Positions 15,519-17,366 of a DNA stretch of 17,366 nucleotides are shown here, in pieces (positions within the stretch are counted from its first letter, which is position 1; every line of letters begins with the position of its first letter). Position numbers and translations under genes: made by a program. Below the pieces are notes generated by a model. The model did no database searches, was not told the DNA's origin, and saw only the letters and a list, made by a program, of their open reading frames with translations. Source of the stretch: an uncultured Acidobacteriota bacterium (GTDB lineage Bacteria; Acidobacteriota; Thermoanaerobaculia; Gp7-AA8); NCBI GenBank assembly GCA_946887105.1, contig CAMPKJ010000080.1:1-17366 (forward strand), given 5' to 3'.

Positions 15519-15591
15519 GACAGGCGCTTTGTGCGGCCGCGGCTGTTGCAAAGAGGAAAACGAACGCGGATAGCAGGCTCTGGCGGTGCAT
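15519..15591 (-). pseudogene. Possible relict 5' end of a secreted-protein gene
   Basis: Read on the minus strand from the ATG at 15589-15591, the intergenic DNA encodes MHRQSLLSAFVFLFATAAAA then QSA. This has the form of a signal peptide: charged start, hydrophobic core and small residues at the end. The frame then runs into the antisense of the ADOP gene, where the composition becomes Arg/Pro/Ser-rich shadow sequence. It may be the leftover start of a gene whose body was replaced. Chance is a real alternative. Confidence 0.2.
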
Positions 15592-15635
15592 GATCGATAA
15601 CGCAATGCCTCGGCATTTGCATATCGCGAAATGTC

Positions 15636-16778
15636 ATGACCTTCCTCGCGCTGATCCTTGCTGCAGTGGTTGCCCAGGCCGAACCGTCCATCACGCTCGA
15701 ACCGGTGGCACAGGGACTGGACAGTCCGGTGTCGATCACGCACGCGGGCGACGACCGGCTCTTCATCACGCTGCAGGATGGAATGGTGGTGATCTACGAC
15801 GGCACGCGCATCCTGCCGGAGCCGTTCCTCGACATCCGCGGTCTCGTGCTGAACGGCGGCGAGCGCGGACTGCTGAGCATCGCCTTCCATCCGCGATACG
15901 CGGAGAACGGCCTGTTCTACGTCAACTACACGAACCTCCAGGGCGACACCGTGGTCGCCCGGTACTCCGTGCAGCCGCAGAATCCGAACCGCGCCAATCC
16001 CAACTCCGCGGTGACGATCCTGACCGTCGACCAGCCCTTCGCGAATCACAACGGCGGCCAGTTGCAGTTCGGCCCCGATGGCTATCTCTACATCGGCATG
16101 GGCGACGGCGGCTCGGGCGGCGATCCCGGCAATCGCGCGCAGAACATCATCGACCTGCTCGGAAAAATGTTGCGCATCGACGTCGACAGCGAATCGCCGT
16201 ATGGGATTCCGCCGTCGAATCCGTACGCGGATGTCGACCCCGGCCGAGGGGAGATCTGGGCGATCGGACTGCGCAACCCGTGGCGTTTCTCGTTCGATCG
16301 CACCACCGGCGATCTGTGGATCGCGGACGTTGGACAGGGCCAGTGGGAGGAGATCAATTTCCAGCCCGCCTCCAGCATCGGCGGCGAGAACTACGGCTGG
16401 CGGCGGATGGAAGGCACGCACTGCTTCAATCCGAGCACGAACTGCAACACCGGTACGCTCGTGCTGCCGGTGATCGAGTACGACCATGGCGTCGGCTGCT
16501 CGGTGACCGGCGGCTACGTCTACCGCGGCACGCGCAACGCGCGGCTGATCGGCCAGTACATCTACGGCGACTACTGCAGCGGACGGATCTGGGCGGGCAC
16601 CCGCAACGCGAACGGCACCGTTTCCTCGCGCGTGCTCGTCGATGCGACGTTCAACATCAGCACGTTCGGCGAAGACGCGGCCGGCGAGTTGTACGTCGGC
16701 GGACATTCGAACGGAGTGATCTACCGCATCGTCGACACACGTGCGCTATCGGGAAAGCGCCGCGCCGTGCGAAAGTAA
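15636..16778 (+). CDS. PQQ-dependent sugar dehydrogenase (glucose/sorbosone dehydrogenase family), secreted
   Basis: The 380-aa protein begins with a signal peptide, MTFLALILAAVVAQA, likely cleaved before EP at residue 16, and should act in the periplasm. The mature part is a six-bladed propeller of the glucose/sorbosone dehydrogenase family, seen in GLDSPVSITHAGDDRLFI, GERGLLSIAFHPRY, the NHNGGQLQFGPDGYLYIGMGDGG block (NHNGGQLQF, then GPDGYLYIGMGDGG), GLRNPWRFSFD, ENYGWRRMEG and IYGDYCSGRIW. H138 in NHNGG corresponds to the catalytic His of soluble PQQ glucose dehydrogenase. Several Cys residues in the second half may form disulfides. PQQ binding and substrate are inferred from the family, whose members oxidise various sugars. 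No PQQ synthesis gene is in the window. It has no clear Shine-Dalgarno sequence and ends in a basic tail. Confidence 0.9.
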   Translation: MTFLALILAAVVAQAEPSITLEPVAQGLDSPVSITHAGDDRLFITLQDGMVVIYDGTRILPEPFLDIRGLVLNGGERGLLSIAFHPRYAENGLFYVNYTNLQGDTVVARYSVQPQNPNRANPNSAVTILTVDQPFANHNGGQLQFGPDGYLYIGMGDGGSGGDPGNRAQNIIDLLGKMLRIDVDSESPYGIPPSNPYADVDPGRGEIWAIGLRNPWRFSFDRTTGDLWIADVGQGQWEEINFQPASSIGGENYGWRRMEGTHCFNPSTNCNTGTLVLPVIEYDHGVGCSVTGGYVYRGTRNARLIGQYIYGDYCSGRIWAGTRNANGTVSSRVLVDATFNISTFGEDAAGELYVGGHSNGVIYRIVDTRALSGKRRAVRK

Positions 16779-16783
16779 GGGGA

Positions 16784-17366
16784 GTGTCACGCCGCTTCGA
16801 CCGTCTGGTGAGCGACCTCGGAAATGTCGCGGTCTCCGAGCGCGCAAACAACCAGTTCTCGCACACGACCGGCGATCTGCAGGCGAACGCCATCCGCCGC
16901 CGCAACCTCCGCCTGTACCTCTGCGAGATGGACGCGATCGGACCGCGCATGCTGCTGATCGGCGAGGCGGTGAGCTATCGCGGCGGACGGCTGACCGGCA
17001 TCGCGTTCGTCAGCGAGAGCGTGATGCTCGGCGGCGTCGACACCGCCAGCGGCCGGATCCTCGGTGCGGATTGCGGCTACCGGAAAGCGACCTACGGTCC
17101 GAAGCTGTCCACCGAGGCCAGCGCCACGATGGTGTGGGGCACGATCCGCGACGTGCATCCGCTGCCGCTGCTCTGGAACGCCTTTCCGTTTCATCCATTC
17201 GGACCGGACAGCGAAGACTCGAACCGCGCGCCGACCGCCGCCGAGCTGCTGATCGGCGAGCGCTTCATCGGCCGGCTGATGGGACTCTTCGCGTTCGAAC
17301 AGATCGTGGCCATCGGCAACTCGGCATCGCTATCCTTGCAGCGGATGGGCATCGGGCACACTAAAG
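16784..17366 (+). CDS. Uracil-DNA glycosylase superfamily protein, N-terminal part (runs off the window)
   Basis: An open frame runs from GTG at 16784 to the window end (194 full codons). It shows the block pattern of a UDG-superfamily group: NAIRRRNLRLYL, then MLLIGEAVSYRGGRLTG (56-72) as the first motif, LWNAFPFHP (130-138) with SNRAPT downstream, and VAIGNSASLSLQRMG (from about 175). These enzymes normally excise damaged bases such as uracil from DNA. The usual motif-1 form in relatives, as I recall it, is GEAPGYRG..TG.PF; here it is GEAVSYRG and TGIAF. The start is uncertain: AAGGGGAG lies immediately before the GTG, too close for a normal ribosome site, and a second GTG lies at 16808. 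It begins 5 nt after the sugar dehydrogenase stop, so the two are probably cotranscribed. Confidence 0.75.
   Translation, partial: MSRRFDRLVSDLGNVAVSERANNQFSHTTGDLQANAIRRRNLRLYLCEMDAIGPRMLLIGEAVSYRGGRLTGIAFVSESVMLGGVDTASGRILGADCGYRKATYGPKLSTEASATMVWGTIRDVHPLPLLWNAFPFHPFGPDSEDSNRAPTAAELLIGERFIGRLMGLFAFEQIVAIGNSASLSLQRMGIGHTK

Noticed and set aside
12846..16706. A 1286-codon open frame on the minus strand across the ADOP and sugar dehydrogenase genes
   Set aside because: Its product is rich in Arg, His, Asp and Ala with no recognisable domain, and it lies antisense to two well-supported genes. Long antisense frames are expected in GC-rich coding DNA.

Overview
The window is 17.4 kb of high-GC, densely coded bacterial DNA. 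It carries thirteen protein genes, two of them cut by the window edges, plus one possible relict. The best taxonomic clue is an 854-residue duplicated MacB/FtsX-type permease of the ADOP class (acidobacterial duplicated orphan permease) directly behind a PadR-family regulator. That pairing is typical of Acidobacteriota and also occurs in Gemmatimonadota. An ABC permease fused to an M1 peptidase and a PQQ-type sugar dehydrogenase fit such a lineage. The assignment is an inference from gene content. No rRNA, tRNA, CRISPR array, transposase or integrase was seen.

Layout on the + strand unless stated. (1) Bases 1-3769: the end of an ABC-2-type ATPase, overlapped by a 1163-aa permease whose C-terminal third is an M1-type zinc peptidase. 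(2) 3796-5436: a SulP anion transporter with a STAS domain. (3) 5444-5640: a structured palindromic repeat, copy A. (4) 5671-7362: a YbaL/KefB-type cation/proton antiporter. (5) 7363-7500: palindromic repeat copy B, in the same orientation. (6) 7546-11461: a tightly packed operon with a LolD/MacB-type ATPase, two FtsX-type permeases and a DUF5996 protein. (7) 11642-12532 on the minus strand: a pirin-family bicupin. (8) 12561-12600: a divergent control region with a palindrome and a near-consensus promoter. (9) 12607-15518: the padR and ADOP permease pair, overlapping by one base. (10) 15636-16778: a secreted glucose/sorbosone-dehydrogenase-type protein. (11) 16784 to the end: the first 194 codons of a uracil-DNA-glycosylase-superfamily protein.

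The theme is membrane transport and envelope function, with three different ABC/FtsX-type systems and two secondary transporters. The most unusual element is the pair of roughly 140-200 bp palindromic repeats around the antiporter gene. Each can fold into a closing stem that encloses three hairpins. The two copies share sequence and order, so they look like members of a dispersed repeat family. A second pattern is the position of -10-like hexamers. At padR, the LolD-like ATPase, ybaL and pirin they lie only 6-8 nt before the start codon without a Shine-Dalgarno sequence, which suggests leaderless mRNAs.
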